A DNA stretch of 35,797 bases from Nostoc sp. CHAB 5836 (GCF_020829445.1 NZ_JAIVFV010000065.1:1-35797); one strand, 5' to 3'. Positions 14,559 to 24,217 are shown, counted from the stretch's first letter. Notes: generated from the letters alone by a model not told the origin. Numbers and translations are program-made.

Positions 14559-15869
14559 ATGTTGTTAAAACCATCGCTCCCAAAAATTCGCTGCAAGTCT
14601 TGGGTTAAGCCCTGGCAATATGTAGATTGGCTACTATTTTTTTTGCCCATTGCTGTCAGTATATTTGGTGGCATCATGATTCTCAGCACGGAGATGAAGC
14701 AGCCAGTAACTGACTGGTGGTGGCACTGGTTGGTAGCGGGTATCGGCGTGTTTATAGCCCTGTTTTTAGCTCGCACCCGTTACGAACTCTTGATGCAGTG
14801 GCACTGGATAATATACGCACTGACGAACTTTAGTTTAGTGGCTGTGATGATTGCTGGTACTAGTGCTAAAGGGGCACAACGCTGGATTAGTATCGCTGGC
14901 TTTAACGTGCAACCCTCAGAGTTTGCGAAAGTCGGCATGATCATTACCTTAGCAGCTTTGTTACAGAGACGCACGGCTTCTAGCATCGAAGGTGTTTTCC
15001 AGGTTCTGGCAATCACCGCTATACCTTGGGGATTGGTATTTTTACAGCCAGATTTAGCAACATCACTGGTATTCGGTGCGATCGTTTTAGGAATGTTGTA
15101 CTGGGCAAATGCTAACCCAGGCTGGTTAATTTTGATGATTTCTCCTGTGGTTGCCGCCATTTTGTTTAGTATATCTTGGCCATTAGCACAGCCGATAGTT
15201 TTATTCAAAGAACTATCTTTTGGGCCATTAGGGCTAATTTGGTCAGCTGCGATGGCTATTGTGGGCTGGCAAACTCTTCCCGCGCGGCGATTTGGTTTTG
15301 GTGCTATCAGTGCGTGGAGTCTCAATATACTGGGTGGCGAATTAGGAGTCTTTGCCTGGAACCATATTTTGAAAGAGTATCAAAAAGATCGGCTAACTGT
15401 ATTTATAGATCCCGATCACGATCCACTGGGCGCTGGCTATCACCTAATTCAATCTCGTATTGCTATTGGTGCTGGTGAAATTTGGGGATGGGGTCTGTTC
15501 AAGGGGCCAATGACGCAACTGAATTTTGTGCCTGAACAGCATACAGACTTTATTTTCTCCGCAGTGGGAGAAGAATTTGGTTTTGTTGGTTGTTTGACAG
15601 TGTTATTTGTTTTCTGCCTAATTTGCTTTCGTCTACTGCATATTGCCCAAACCGCCAAAGATAACTTTGGTTCCTTGTTGGCTATTGGCGTTTTGTCGAT
15701 GATCATGTTTCAGGTGATTGTGAACGTTGGGATGACCGTAGGTTTAGCACCTGTGGCAGGAATTCCCCTTCCTTGGATGAGTTATGGGCGTTCTGCTATG
15801 CTGACCAACTTCATTTCCTTGGGAATAGTAGAATCGGTAGCAAATTTTCGACGAAGACAGAAGTATTAG
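14559..15869 (+). CDS. rodA: RodA, SEDS-family peptidoglycan glycosyltransferase
   Basis: Polymerises lipid II into glycan strands with a class B PBP during cell elongation. The 436-residue polytopic protein has about ten helices. Family blocks: GAQRWISIAGFNVQPSEFAK, FLQPDLATSLVFG, the loop FIDPDHDPLGAGYH that carries the essential Asp region, QSRIAIGAGEIWGWG, PEQHTDFIFSAVGEEFGF and the C-terminal IPLPWMSYGRSAM. FtsW is excluded by RodA-like motif wording and position of the loop. The stop is followed at once by TCATTGG heptamers. No mreB or PBP gene is adjacent. Confidence 0.93.
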   Translation: MLLKPSLPKIRCKSWVKPWQYVDWLLFFLPIAVSIFGGIMILSTEMKQPVTDWWWHWLVAGIGVFIALFLARTRYELLMQWHWIIYALTNFSLVAVMIAGTSAKGAQRWISIAGFNVQPSEFAKVGMIITLAALLQRRTASSIEGVFQVLAITAIPWGLVFLQPDLATSLVFGAIVLGMLYWANANPGWLILMISPVVAAILFSISWPLAQPIVLFKELSFGPLGLIWSAAMAIVGWQTLPARRFGFGAISAWSLNILGGELGVFAWNHILKEYQKDRLTVFIDPDHDPLGAGYHLIQSRIAIGAGEIWGWGLFKGPMTQLNFVPEQHTDFIFSAVGEEFGFVGCLTVLFVFCLICFRLLHIAQTAKDNFGSLLAIGVLSMIMFQVIVNVGMTVGLAPVAGIPLPWMSYGRSAMLTNFISLGIVESVANFRRRQKY

Positions 15870-16000
15870 TCATTGGTCATTGGTCATTGGTCATTTGTCA
15901 ATAGTTATTAGACCTGTTGCATAAATCAAACAATTTGAACCCCACCCCGCCAAAGCTACGCTTTGTCAATGCTCAATGCTCAATAAGAAGTATTAAGCTA
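15866..16000 (+). repeat. STRR array and dispersed repeat after rodA
   Basis: TCATTGG heptamers (about 4) begin at the rodA stop. They are followed by AGACCTGTTGCATAAATC and (AATGCTC) units. There is no gene between rodA and ndhS. Confidence 0.7.
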
Positions 16001-16028
16001 TTAGAAGGAAACAAACGAGGCTAAAAAC

Positions 16029-16226
16029 ATGATTCTGCCTGGAGCAACTATTCGCGTCAAGAATCCCGCAGATACCTATTATCGCTACGAAGGACTCGTA
16101 CAACGGGTGAGTGATGGCAAAGTAGCCGTATTATTTGAAGGTGGTAACTGGGATAAATTAGTTACCTTCCGTCTGAGGGAATTGGAACTCGTAGAGACCA
16201 CAGCCGCACCTAAAAAAGCCAAATAA
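16029..16226 (+). CDS. ndhS: NdhS, NAD(P)H dehydrogenase-like complex subunit S
   Basis: A 65-residue SH3-like protein of the photosynthetic NDH-1 complex, which forms part of the ferredoxin-docking site for cyclic electron flow. The sequence [20 protein letters not shown], then [19 protein letters not shown] and [14 protein letters not shown] matches the strongly conserved cyanobacterial family. The Lys-rich end is variable. AAGGAAACAAACGAGG precedes ATG. The stop is 8 bp before a TTAGTCA heptamer array. Confidence 0.85.
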   Translation: MILPGATIRVKNPADTYYRYEGLVQRVSDGKVAVLFEGGNWDKLVTFRLRELELVETTAAPKKAK

Positions 16227-16232
16227 GATTAG

Positions 16233-16386
16233 TCATTAGTCATTAGTCTTTTGTCATTTGTCTTTTGTCATTTGGCAAAAACTAATGACCAATGACCAAT
16301 GACCAATGACTAAATTACCGTGCGCTGTCTTTTGTCATTTGGCAAAAACTAATGACTAATGACCAATGACTAATGACTAAATTACC
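16233..16386 (+). repeat. STRR arrays with a 67-bp tandem duplication
   Basis: CATTAGT and CATTTGT heptamers in one direction, then (AATGACC/AATGACT) in the other. The segment 16254-16320 is repeated with period 67 at 16321-16387; both copies contain TCTTTTGTCATTTGGCAAAA and end TAAATTACCRTGCGC, the second being the actual start of the next gene. Confidence 0.8.
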
Positions 16387-17043
16387 ATGCGCCTCCCCTT
16401 ACCACAGTTTGCCACTGGCGATCGCCACCCCAACCACATTGCTGAGGTTATAGAAACTACTAGTACTGAATTTTTAGCTCAGTGTTTGGAACCGGAAGAT
16501 TTGAGCTTTCCCTCGATGCCACCCTTTGGTAGTTGGGTTTCTTCTCTAGATGAAGAATCTGGCAATCAGATTTATGGTGTGGTATACTATGCTACTACTA
16601 TGCCTATAGATTCCGTACACCGGGCTAGAGCTTTGGGGTTGTCCTTGCAAGATTTACGAGAAGAACAACCCCAAATATTTGCCATGCTGAGAACAGAATT
16701 CCGGGCTGCAATCATGGGATTTGAACTATCTTCGCAAAATCAAAGTTATAACCGAAGAGTATATCAGTATCTTCCACCCCGTCCCCCACAAATTCATCAA
16801 GCTGTTTATCGATGTGAACCAGAAGCTATCATTAAATTTACTGAAGAACTAGATTTTTTACGGGGACTGCTTTGTATCAATGGTGCGCCAGTAGAGTCTT
16901 TGACCGCAGCTGCCATTCGATCTGTATACCAGTTACGCAAAGCTGACCGAGAATGGCTAATTAAAGCTGGACGTAGCTTGAGTGTACTACTTAAAGATGA
17001 CTACGATCGCTTGCGGTTCATTTTAAGTCAAATTCATCCGTAG
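16387..17043 (+). CDS. HAS-barrel domain protein, conserved in cyanobacteria
   Basis: 218 residues, soluble. The N-terminal ~90 residues (IAEVIETTSTEFLAQCLEPE, then PPFGSWVSSL and GVVYYATT) resemble the HAS-barrel beta domain found at the N-terminus of HerA-type ATPases. The C-terminal part is helical (LRKADREWLIKAGRSLSVLL). No ATPase domain is present. The function is unknown. ATG at 16387 lies directly at the end of a tandem duplication, so native 5' signals may have been altered; an upstream copy carries GTGCGC instead of ATGCGC. Confidence 0.65.
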   Translation: MRLPLPQFATGDRHPNHIAEVIETTSTEFLAQCLEPEDLSFPSMPPFGSWVSSLDEESGNQIYGVVYYATTMPIDSVHRARALGLSLQDLREEQPQIFAMLRTEFRAAIMGFELSSQNQSYNRRVYQYLPPRPPQIHQAVYRCEPEAIIKFTEELDFLRGLLCINGAPVESLTAAAIRSVYQLRKADREWLIKAGRSLSVLLKDDYDRLRFILSQIHP

Positions 17044-17076
17044 GTAGTTAGTTTTGAGACAATTACCTAGTTAGTG

Positions 17077-17217
17077 TAAGTACGTTGTTGCGAAAAAAGT
17101 TAAGTATGTTACGAAACGTAAATAAGCTTAAAACCTTTACTAATGACCAATGACAAAGGACAAATGACAGCCTTAGCCAGTTAACTTTAATTGCGCCAAC
17201 CTACTTAAGTGTAAGAT
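17077..17217 (-). mobile_element. Heptamer-cored MITE, copy D (141 bp)
   Basis: TAAGTACGTTGTTGCGAAAA on the left, TTGCGCCAACCTACTTA on the right, with ACGAAACGTAAATAAGCTTA and about four heptamers inside. It lies between the HAS-barrel gene and the antiporter gene. Confidence 0.8.
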
Positions 17218-17318
17218 TTTTGGTTTTTCCTCAGGTGGCTTCTCCATTTATTTATATCGATCAGGCGATCGCCCCCAAGGTAATCGCCATTTTACCATAG
17301 CCCCTTCAATTCCTACCT

Positions 17319-19457
17319 ATGGAACTCATATCACAAGTTCTTGTTCTGGAACCAACTTCCCAAGTTCTTGGCAAGGAACCAATTGTTCCCTTTGCTATTT
17401 TGCTGCTGGTCATCTTAGTTATACCGATCATGTTTGAACGGCTAAGATTACCAGGATTAGTGGGTTTGGTTTTCTCAGGGCTAGTACTTGGGCCTTCAGG
17501 CTGGAATCTATTTCAGTCCGACTCGCCGGTGATTAACTTGCTGTCAGACATTGGGTTAATTTACTTATTGTTTGTCGCAGGGCTAGAAGTTGATCTAGAA
17601 CAGTTTCGCCTGAGAAAAAGTCGTGCCTTTGGGTTTGCTAGCTTGACTTTCACTATACCCCTGCTGATGGGAACCTTAGTAGGGCTGATTTTAGGTTATG
17701 GCTGGGATACATCAATATTAATTGGCTCTTTATTCGCTTCCTATACCCTTTTGGCATATCCCATAATCAGCCGTTTGGGAGTGGTAAACAACGAAGCTGT
17801 TAGGGTGACTCTGGGGGCGACAATTTTTACAGATGTTGGCGCAGTACTGATATTAGCTATTTGTGTAGCTGTCGCTCATGCTGGGGCATTCAGTTTTGCG
17901 AAACTACTCACCTTGTCGGGTTGGTTAATTATTTACTCTGTTGCTGTTGTCACAGGCTTTGATTGGGCGGGGAAAGAATTTTTCAAGCGGTCTGGAGACG
18001 ACGAAGGAAACAAGTTTTTGTTTGTGTTGCTTTCTGTGTTTCTGGCGGCTGTGGGCGCTCAATTAATTGGGATAGAAAGAATTGTCGGTGCCTTTTTAGC
18101 GGGTTTGGCTGTAAATGAAGCTGTGGGTGAAGGGCCAGTCAAAGAAAAGGTGGTATTTATTGGCAGTGTGCTGTTCATTCCCATTTTCTTTGTTGACCTT
18201 GGCTTAGTGATCAATTTACCCGCTTTTGTCAACAATCTGGATACGCTCAAGTTAACTCTGTTGATGTTAGTTGGTTTGATTGTCACTAAATTGATGGCAG
18301 CTTTCTTGGCAAAATTAGTTTACCGCTATAAATGGCAAGAAATGCTAACGATGTGGTCGCTGTCACTTCCCCAGGTTGGTACAACCTTAGCAACAACTTT
18401 AGTGGGATATCGGGCTGGGTTGCTACCACTAGAAGTATTACACAGCGTCATTGTTTTAATGCTTGTCACATCAACCTTGGGGCCGTTGATAACCAGTAGA
18501 ATAGCTGTTGGTTTGAATTCCTCACCAGTCGAAGATCCAACACTACCTCTACCTGACCAGAATGCCGCAGAAACAGACAGTGCTTTTACTGTAGTTGTAC
18601 CTGTATATAATCCTCAGACTCAGCAGTATTTGATTGAGATGGCGGCGCTATTAGCGCGTCAGTCTCAGGGGAAAATTATACCACTGGCGATCGCTCCTGC
18701 TGCGGCTCACATGGATGCACCGCAATTAGAAGCCTCTCTACAACGAAGTGAGCGGTTATTGACAAAAGCCACAGCACAAAGTCAATTATTGGGCGTACCC
18801 GCAGAATCAGTGCTGCGAATTGATGATGCCTTTGCTCAAGGAATTAGCAGAGCTGCTCGTGAACAAAAGGCTAGTTTAATTGTTATGGGTTGGGGTAAAC
18901 GAACTGGATTACGAGCGCGTTTATTTGGAAATGTAATTGATGGCATACTTTGGGCATCCCATTGTCCAGTAGCTGTGACACGTTTAGTAGAATCACCGAA
19001 AAAAATTCAGCGCATTTTAGTACCAGTAGAAAACTTAACAGCGCCGACATTACAGCCTGTGCAATTTGCCCAGATTCTAGCAGAGGCAAATCAGAGCCAC
19101 ATTACTGTGCTGAATGTGTGCGATCGCCGCACTAGTTCGAGTAAAATTGCTTGGAGGCGATCGCATCTCTCCCTAATGGTGTCTAAATTGGTTTTGGCTA
19201 ATACCCCAGAAGTTCAAATTATCGCTCATGAAAATGTTGCCCAAGCAATTTTGCAAGCAGCACGATTATATGATCTAGTCGTCTTACCTTTTACACGTAA
19301 TCGTACCAGTCCTGGAGGATTAGCTATTAGCGATGTTACAACCCAGTTAACCAGACAACTTACCTGCTCCATAGTCATGCTTGGAGAACCCCAACGCACC
19401 CAAACCACAAATGTAGTGATGTCTCACACAATTAGCAGCATTACATCTGCTGTGTGA
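17319..19457 (+). CDS. CPA2 cation/proton antiporter with two C-terminal USP-like domains
   Basis: 712 residues. Residues ~15-395 form 12-13 membrane helices of the Kef/NapA type: FERLRLPGLVGLVFSGLVLG, LIYLLFVAGLEVDL, IGIERIVGAFLAGLAVNEAV, SLPQVGTTLATTLVG. The cytoplasmic part has two universal-stress-protein-like units, one starting FTVVVPVYNPQTQQYL (about 420-560, with the nucleotide-loop-like VMGWGKRTGLRARLFGNV) and one starting RILVPVENLTA (about 570-690). It probably exchanges Na+ or K+ for H+, with gating by a bound nucleotide. Such fusions are known in cyanobacteria. Confidence 0.88.
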   Translation: MELISQVLVLEPTSQVLGKEPIVPFAILLLVILVIPIMFERLRLPGLVGLVFSGLVLGPSGWNLFQSDSPVINLLSDIGLIYLLFVAGLEVDLEQFRLRKSRAFGFASLTFTIPLLMGTLVGLILGYGWDTSILIGSLFASYTLLAYPIISRLGVVNNEAVRVTLGATIFTDVGAVLILAICVAVAHAGAFSFAKLLTLSGWLIIYSVAVVTGFDWAGKEFFKRSGDDEGNKFLFVLLSVFLAAVGAQLIGIERIVGAFLAGLAVNEAVGEGPVKEKVVFIGSVLFIPIFFVDLGLVINLPAFVNNLDTLKLTLLMLVGLIVTKLMAAFLAKLVYRYKWQEMLTMWSLSLPQVGTTLATTLVGYRAGLLPLEVLHSVIVLMLVTSTLGPLITSRIAVGLNSSPVEDPTLPLPDQNAAETDSAFTVVVPVYNPQTQQYLIEMAALLARQSQGKIIPLAIAPAAAHMDAPQLEASLQRSERLLTKATAQSQLLGVPAESVLRIDDAFAQGISRAAREQKASLIVMGWGKRTGLRARLFGNVIDGILWASHCPVAVTRLVESPKKIQRILVPVENLTAPTLQPVQFAQILAEANQSHITVLNVCDRRTSSSKIAWRRSHLSLMVSKLVLANTPEVQIIAHENVAQAILQAARLYDLVVLPFTRNRTSPGGLAISDVTTQLTRQLTCSIVMLGEPQRTQTTNVVMSHTISSITSAV

Positions 19458-19496
19458 TAAGCTAAAAAATATCTAGTTTGCATAATCGAATTAAAT

Positions 19497-19711
19497 TAGG
19501 ACTTACGCAACTGGCATATTATTTGGAGTTTGTAGTGAACGCGAGTGCGTCTCGTTGGCGTGGTCACTGAGCGTAGTCGTTGGCGCAGCCTAAGAAGAGA
19601 AGAGAGGACTAAAGTCCTCTTTCATCAGGGCTGTTCGCGGAGCTTTCCCGTAGGGTAGCCCTGACTACAAACTAAAAGCTTTTATTTTTTGTAACACTTG
19701 CGTAAGTCCTA
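19497..19711. mobile_element. MITE with TAGGACTTACGCA ends, copy 1 (215 bp)
   Basis: Perfect 13-bp terminal inverted repeats, TAGGACTTACGCA/TGCGTAAGTCCTA, and a 5-bp target duplication TAAAT (19492-19496 and 19712-19716). The interior holds ACGCGAGTGCGTCT, AGAGGACTAAAGTCCTCT and TTTCCCGTAGGGTAGC. Confidence 0.88.
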
Positions 19712-19721
19712 TAAATATAAC

Positions 19722-19771
19722 TCTTGTGGGGTGGAACGAAAAGCCCGCCCAGTATTGCGCCGACGTACTTA
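19722..19771. repeat. Remnants of two elements
   Basis: CTTGTGGGGTGGAACGAAAA then GCCCGCC matches the hairpin core of the element at 26221-26317. TTGCGCCGACGTACTTA is a solo end of the heptamer-cored family, sharing its last TA with copy E. Confidence 0.5.
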
Positions 19772-19900
19772 AGTAAGTCGGTGAAAATAAATCAAACTAT
19801 GTGACGAAACGTAAATAAACTTGAAACCCTTACCAATGACGAATGACTAAGGACAAATGACAGCCATAACCAGTTATCTTTAATCGCGCCGATCTACTTA
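19770..19900 (-). mobile_element. Heptamer-cored MITE, copy E (131 bp)
   Basis: TAAGTAAGTCGGTGAAAATA on the left, CGCGCCGATCTACTTA on the right, ACGAAACGTAAATAAAC inside with three to four heptamers. The rest up to 20228 is AT-rich sequence upstream of the next gene with no repeat that I can see. Confidence 0.8.
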
Positions 19901-20228
19901 CATCTGGATGTTCCTACTCCCTGTTACTTAGCATCCAACTGAGAACAGTAGCAAGGGTAAAAACACTTTATATTGATGAAGATTTGATAAACTTTAGCTA
20001 AAACACGGACAATTTTGAAAGAATTTTTGTTATTTTGCTAGTTAAATTCTTAAGAAAGCAGGTAAAAACATCATAAAGCTACATCTGTAGAAAAATAAGT
20101 TAAGTTCAACAAAACTTTTTGATTCATCCCTGTTCTTTTTTTTCCTTTTGTATTTTTGTCCCCAAGCTGGGTAATCTAAAAGTAAGTTCAATAGCTACTG
20201 AAAATATTTGTAACTAACTGGGAAACCT

Positions 20229-21179
20229 ATGAGAATTTTGGTGACGGGCGGTGCTGGGTTTATTGGTTCCCATCTCATCGACCGACTAATGGCTGCTGGG
20301 CATGAATTAATATGCTTAGATAATTTTTACACTGGCCACAAAAGGAACATCCTTAAATGGTTAGGTCATCCATACTTTGAACTGATCCGCCACGATATTA
20401 CTGAACCAATTCGGTTAGAAGTGGATCAAATTTATCATTTAGCTTGTCCTGCTTCACCAGTACATTATCAGTACAACCCAGTTAAAACGGTTAAAACTAA
20501 CGTGATGGGAACACTGAATATGTTGGGGCTAGCTAAACGTGTGAAAGCTAGGTTTTTCTTAGCTTCAACTAGTGAAGTATACGGTGATCCCGAAATTCAT
20601 CCCCAAACTGAAGAGTATAGAGGTAGCGTCAATCCCATTGGGATACGTTCATGCTACGACGAAGGTAAAAGAATTGCTGAGACTCTAGCATTTGATTACT
20701 ACAGGCAAAATAAAGTTGATATTAGAGTTGCTCGGATCTTCAACACCTACGGGCCGAGAATGTTAGAAAACGATGGCCGGGTGGTGAGCAACTTTATAGT
20801 TCAAGCCTTGCAGGATAATCCTTTAACTGTGTACGGTGATGGTTCACAAACTCGTAGTTTCTGCTACGTTTCCGATTTAGTGGAAGGATTCATCCGCCTA
20901 ATGAATGGCGACTACATTGGCCCGGTAAACCTAGGCAATCCTGGTGAATACACGATTTTACAATTGGCACAAGCCGTGCAGAATATGATCAACCCGGACG
21001 CGCAAATTAAGTTCGAGCCACTACCTTCAGACGACCCCCGGCGTCGCCAGCCTGATATCACCAAGGCAAAAACTTGGTTAAACTGGGAACCTACCATTGC
21101 TCTGCAAGAGGGGTTAAAACTCACAATAGAAGATTTTCGCGATCGCATTCACGGCGATGTCAATAATTCAACCACCTGA
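20229..21179 (+). CDS. UDP-glucuronate decarboxylase (UDP-xylose synthase), SDR family
   Basis: NAD-dependent conversion of UDP-glucuronate to UDP-xylose. An extended SDR of 316 residues: Rossmann motif GGAGFIGSH (7-15), [31 protein letters not shown], and the active-site pair Tyr143/Lys147 in [21 protein letters not shown] and YVSDLVEG follow. The wording DNF-TG-K-N and ACPASP--Y distinguishes UXS from dTDP-glucose dehydratase. UDP-glucose dehydrogenase, which makes its substrate, follows 146 bp downstream on the same strand. Confidence 0.92.
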   Translation: MRILVTGGAGFIGSHLIDRLMAAGHELICLDNFYTGHKRNILKWLGHPYFELIRHDITEPIRLEVDQIYHLACPASPVHYQYNPVKTVKTNVMGTLNMLGLAKRVKARFFLASTSEVYGDPEIHPQTEEYRGSVNPIGIRSCYDEGKRIAETLAFDYYRQNKVDIRVARIFNTYGPRMLENDGRVVSNFIVQALQDNPLTVYGDGSQTRSFCYVSDLVEGFIRLMNGDYIGPVNLGNPGEYTILQLAQAVQNMINPDAQIKFEPLPSDDPRRRQPDITKAKTWLNWEPTIALQEGLKLTIEDFRDRIHGDVNNSTT

Positions 21180-21325
21180 GTGGCCCATAGAGTCGCTCTC
21201 TCTTTTCATGGAGGCTTGCTCTCCATAACTAATATGCTTAGTGGTCGAGTTTCTTGGCAGTGTATAAGTATCATAATTGAGAACTTGTTTTTGAAGACTA
21301 ACCCAAAAAAGTGAGGAGTTAAAAA

Positions 21326-22717
21326 ATGCGTGTTTGCGTGATTGGTACTGGTTACGTTGGTTTAGTTACAGGTGCTTGCTTGGCTCATATTGGCCACGAT
21401 GTAATTTGCATAGACAATAACGAAGAAAAAGTTAAGTTAATGAAGTCTGGACAGTCCCCAATTTTTGAGCCGGGACTCTCAGAAATTATGCACTCTGCCA
21501 TTCAAGCCCAGAAAATTGAGTTCAGCACTGATCTCGCCGCCGGAGTCGCCCACGGGGAAATTCTGTTTATTGCTGTGGGAACACCACCTTTACCCACTGG
21601 TGAAAGTGATACCCGTTACGTCGAAGCTGTAGCCCGTGGTATTGGGGAAAATCTCAACGGTGGTTATAAGGTCATAGTCAATAAATCTACAGTACCCATT
21701 GGCTCAGGTGACTGGGTGCGGATGCTTGTTCTCGATGGGATTGCTGAACGGCAGAAAACACTAGTAACCGCAGGTGGAGTATCGTCTGATGATAAATTAC
21801 CTGAGATTGTAACCGAGTTTGATGTGGTGAGCAATCCAGAGTTTTTGCGCGAAGGTTCGGCAGTTCATGACACCTTCAACCCCGATCGCATTGTACTAGG
21901 AGGCAATAGTCAAAGGGCAGTAGCCTTAATGGAACAACTTTATGCCCCAATTGTGCAACGCAAGTACGCAGATGATCAATCTTTACCCGATGTGCCTATT
22001 TTGGCAACAGACTTGAGTTCAGCGGAGATGATTAAATACGCCGCTAATGCCTTTTTAGCCACTAAAATTAGTTTTATTAACGAAGTCGCCAATATTTGCG
22101 ATCGCGTCGGTGCTGATGTCACCCAAGTAGCTAAAGGTATCGGTCTCGACTCCCGCATTGGTAAGAAATTTTTACAAGCTGGTATTGGTTGGGGTGGTTC
22201 CTGCTTTCCCAAAGATGTCTCGGCTCTGATTCACACTGCTGATGATTATGGCTATGAAGCCCAGCTAATGAAAGCTGCTGTAAGTGTCAACGAACGTCAG
22301 AGATTGATTGCTTTAGAAAAACTCCAACAAGTTCTGAAAATTCTCAAAGGCAAAACAGTTGGATTACTTGGACTGACTTTCAAGCCAGATACCGACGACT
22401 TGCGCGACGCTCCAGCACTCATCCTAATCGAGCAGCTAAACAGACTGGGAGCCAAAGTCAAAGCCTACGACCCCATTATTTCCCAAACAGGTATGCGTCA
22501 TGGGCTTTCTGGCGTGCTAGTAGAAACCGATGCCGAAAGACTAGCTGACGGCTGCGATGCTTTAGTACTCGTCACCGAATGGCAGCAGTTCAGCACTCTC
22601 GACTACGTGAAGATGGCAAAATTGATGGCTCACCCCGTTATCATCGACGGTCGTAACTTCCTCGACCCCGAAGCAATGATCCGGGCTGGATTTCAATATG
22701 TAGGCGTGGGACGGTAG
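21326..22717 (+). CDS. ugd: UDP-glucose 6-dehydrogenase
   Basis: Oxidises UDP-glucose to UDP-glucuronate with two NAD+. The 463-residue protein starts MRVCVIGTGYVGLVTG. It has VGTPP (NAD site), STVPIGSG, SNPEFLREGSAVHD, the central helix SAEMIKYAANAFLATKISF, the catalytic Cys293 in GWGGSCFPKD, and a C-terminal domain with GLTFKPDTDDLRDAPA and VIIDGRN. GTGAGGAG upstream of ATG is a strong ribosome site. The stop is directly followed by AGTTTGG heptamers. Paired with the decarboxylase upstream for UDP-xylose supply. Confidence 0.96.
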   Translation: MRVCVIGTGYVGLVTGACLAHIGHDVICIDNNEEKVKLMKSGQSPIFEPGLSEIMHSAIQAQKIEFSTDLAAGVAHGEILFIAVGTPPLPTGESDTRYVEAVARGIGENLNGGYKVIVNKSTVPIGSGDWVRMLVLDGIAERQKTLVTAGGVSSDDKLPEIVTEFDVVSNPEFLREGSAVHDTFNPDRIVLGGNSQRAVALMEQLYAPIVQRKYADDQSLPDVPILATDLSSAEMIKYAANAFLATKISFINEVANICDRVGADVTQVAKGIGLDSRIGKKFLQAGIGWGGSCFPKDVSALIHTADDYGYEAQLMKAAVSVNERQRLIALEKLQQVLKILKGKTVGLLGLTFKPDTDDLRDAPALILIEQLNRLGAKVKAYDPIISQTGMRHGLSGVLVETDAERLADGCDALVLVTEWQQFSTLDYVKMAKLMAHPVIIDGRNFLDPEAMIRAGFQYVGVGR

Positions 22718-22757
22718 GGAGTTTGGAGTTTGGAGTTTGGAGTTTGGAGTTTGGAGT
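22718..22757 (+). repeat. STRR array (AGTTTGG), five units
   Basis: Begins at the base after the ugd stop codon and runs in the gene's sense direction. Confidence 0.85.
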
Positions 22758-23004
22758 GATAAATAAAAATTAACCACCCGGAACTGAAGTTCCCAGATCA
22801 TAGCTAAAGTCCGTTAAAACGGGCTATAACCTTTTCTCAGTACTCTTTAGACTACTTTCGCTATTAGACTCAGAATTCATTCTGAGGCGGGCTAGGTTTA
22901 TTCTTGCCGACTTACTTGTCACTAACCGAACCGTATTGCAATAACTCCTAACCCCCTTCAAAACCTAGAGATTTAAATACCGCCTAGAATCGTCTAGGCG
23001 GTAT
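22758..23004. repeat. Hairpins between ugd and the DUF2993 gene
   Basis: Several palindromes: GGAACTGAAGTTCC, CTCAGAATTCATTCTGAG, and a solo heptamer-MITE end (TTTATTCTTGCCGACTTACT near 22900-22918). A 14-bp perfect stem AAATACCGCCTAGA/TCTAGGCGGTATTT (22975-22988 and 22993-23006) has a 4-base loop and overlaps the next element's start; it could terminate transcripts from either side. Confidence 0.55.
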
Positions 23005-23161
23005 TTACAGCGATTTTCAGGTAAATGAACCACAAATAGACCTCTCTCCAAACCTCTCTCCTAAAAGGAGAGAGGCTTTGATTTTCTCCCCTTCCCTTGT
23101 AGGGAAGGGGTTGGGGGTTAGGTCTCATAATTGTGGTCTAAATACATGAAAACTGCTGTAA
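23005..23161. mobile_element. Modular MITE, TTACAGC ends, copy 2 (157 bp)
   Basis: Same ends and core as 9564-9722; the middle differs (CCTCTCTCCTAAAAGGAGAGAGG, cut here: CTCTCCTAAAAGGAGAG). No target duplication is obvious. Confidence 0.8.
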
Positions 23162-23209
23162 TTTGTTTAAAGCTTCACTTTACCTGGCGTTTTTACATAT
23201 AATACTGCA

Positions 23210-24004
23210 TCAAGCACTACTTGGAATACGCTCAATTTCAGCATATCCACTGAAAATAAGTTTTTGACCTTCAGTTTCTAATCGGTTGAGCCGCATTTTC
23301 ACTCCATCGAGGTCAAAACGATCAAGATCAACCATATTGTCCAAAATTTCTACCAGCGCCACGCTCAAGGTTTGCGAGATTTCTCGTTGGGCTTCTGGTA
23401 CTTGGTCAAGTTCGATTTTTGGATCTTTGAACGAAACTCGCCGCCGCCTTTCAATGCCTATAGTTAGGATCATGCTCAGGGGTACAAGTTCACCATTATT
23501 TAAATCTGCTTTTGCTACAAGCTGTAAGCGATTTTCTGGCAATAGCTGTACCTGAACTTCGGTAAAGGAGACTGGTTCACCGCCAGATAATGCTGTCAGT
23601 GATGGTACGGTAAGGTTAAGCAAGCGCTTTTTCACCAGTTCCGCATTAAAAGCTTGGTTGATGCCTGCTTCTGATAATATGACTTGAGCGATCGCTTGAG
23701 TGGGTCGCTTAAGACTGAGTTTGCCACTTAAAACCGAACCGAAGTCAATGGCAACCGCATCCGTTTCAAAAGACATCTCCTCTACTGCAAAATCTCTCCG
23801 AATCACCAAGCCACGACCGCTCATTTTGAAGCTATCAATGCTGCCTTGCAACAGCTTGCTGGAGGGGTAGCAGCGCACAAAAACTTCTACTGACTCGCTT
23901 TGGGTAAACAGGTGGCGAATCGTTTGGCTGGCGACCGTGTTGAGCATCCGCTCTCCCCAATCTGTGCCTTTAGCATCTTGTAAACCAGTAAGTCCGCCGA
24001 ACAT
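23210..24004 (-). CDS. DUF2993 (LmeA-like lipid-binding) family protein
   Basis: About 264 residues. The family includes the mycobacterial phospholipid-binding LmeA; cyanobacterial members are uncharacterised. Seen here: FGGLTGLQDAKGTDWGERML at the start, VEVFVRCYPSSKLLQGSIDS, FKMSGRGLVIRRDF, ETDAVAIDFGSVLSGKLSLK and PTQAIAQVILSEAGINQAFN, the usual order. ATG at 24004 (MFGGLTG) is preferred over an in-frame start 105 bp further upstream that adds an unrelated Cys/Ile-rich stretch. No signal peptide is visible. Confidence 0.8.
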   Translation of the reverse strand: MFGGLTGLQDAKGTDWGERMLNTVASQTIRHLFTQSESVEVFVRCYPSSKLLQGSIDSFKMSGRGLVIRRDFAVEEMSFETDAVAIDFGSVLSGKLSLKRPTQAIAQVILSEAGINQAFNAELVKKRLLNLTVPSLTALSGGEPVSFTEVQVQLLPENRLQLVAKADLNNGELVPLSMILTIGIERRRRVSFKDPKIELDQVPEAQREISQTLSVALVEILDNMVDLDRFDLDGVKMRLNRLETEGQKLIFSGYAEIERIPSSA

Positions 24005-24217
24005 GTGGTTTTTAGTCTCTAGAAGTTCTTTGTACTTTTGTAACAAACTGTGAAGAATACAGCAAGGGATTCCGTGATTTATTCTGCTGATGGTTAGGTA
24101 TGAGATCACTGATGTTTGATAGGCTAATGTATTATATATTACCTATGGATTTGATTGACCGACTCCAATGCAATATTAGCCCCCTGAGTCAGCATTGCCG
24201 CAAAATTACGAATTACT

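Noticed and set aside
14780-15706. Minus-strand frames inside rodA
   Set aside because: Shadows of a strongly conserved gene; no start signals or domain similarity.
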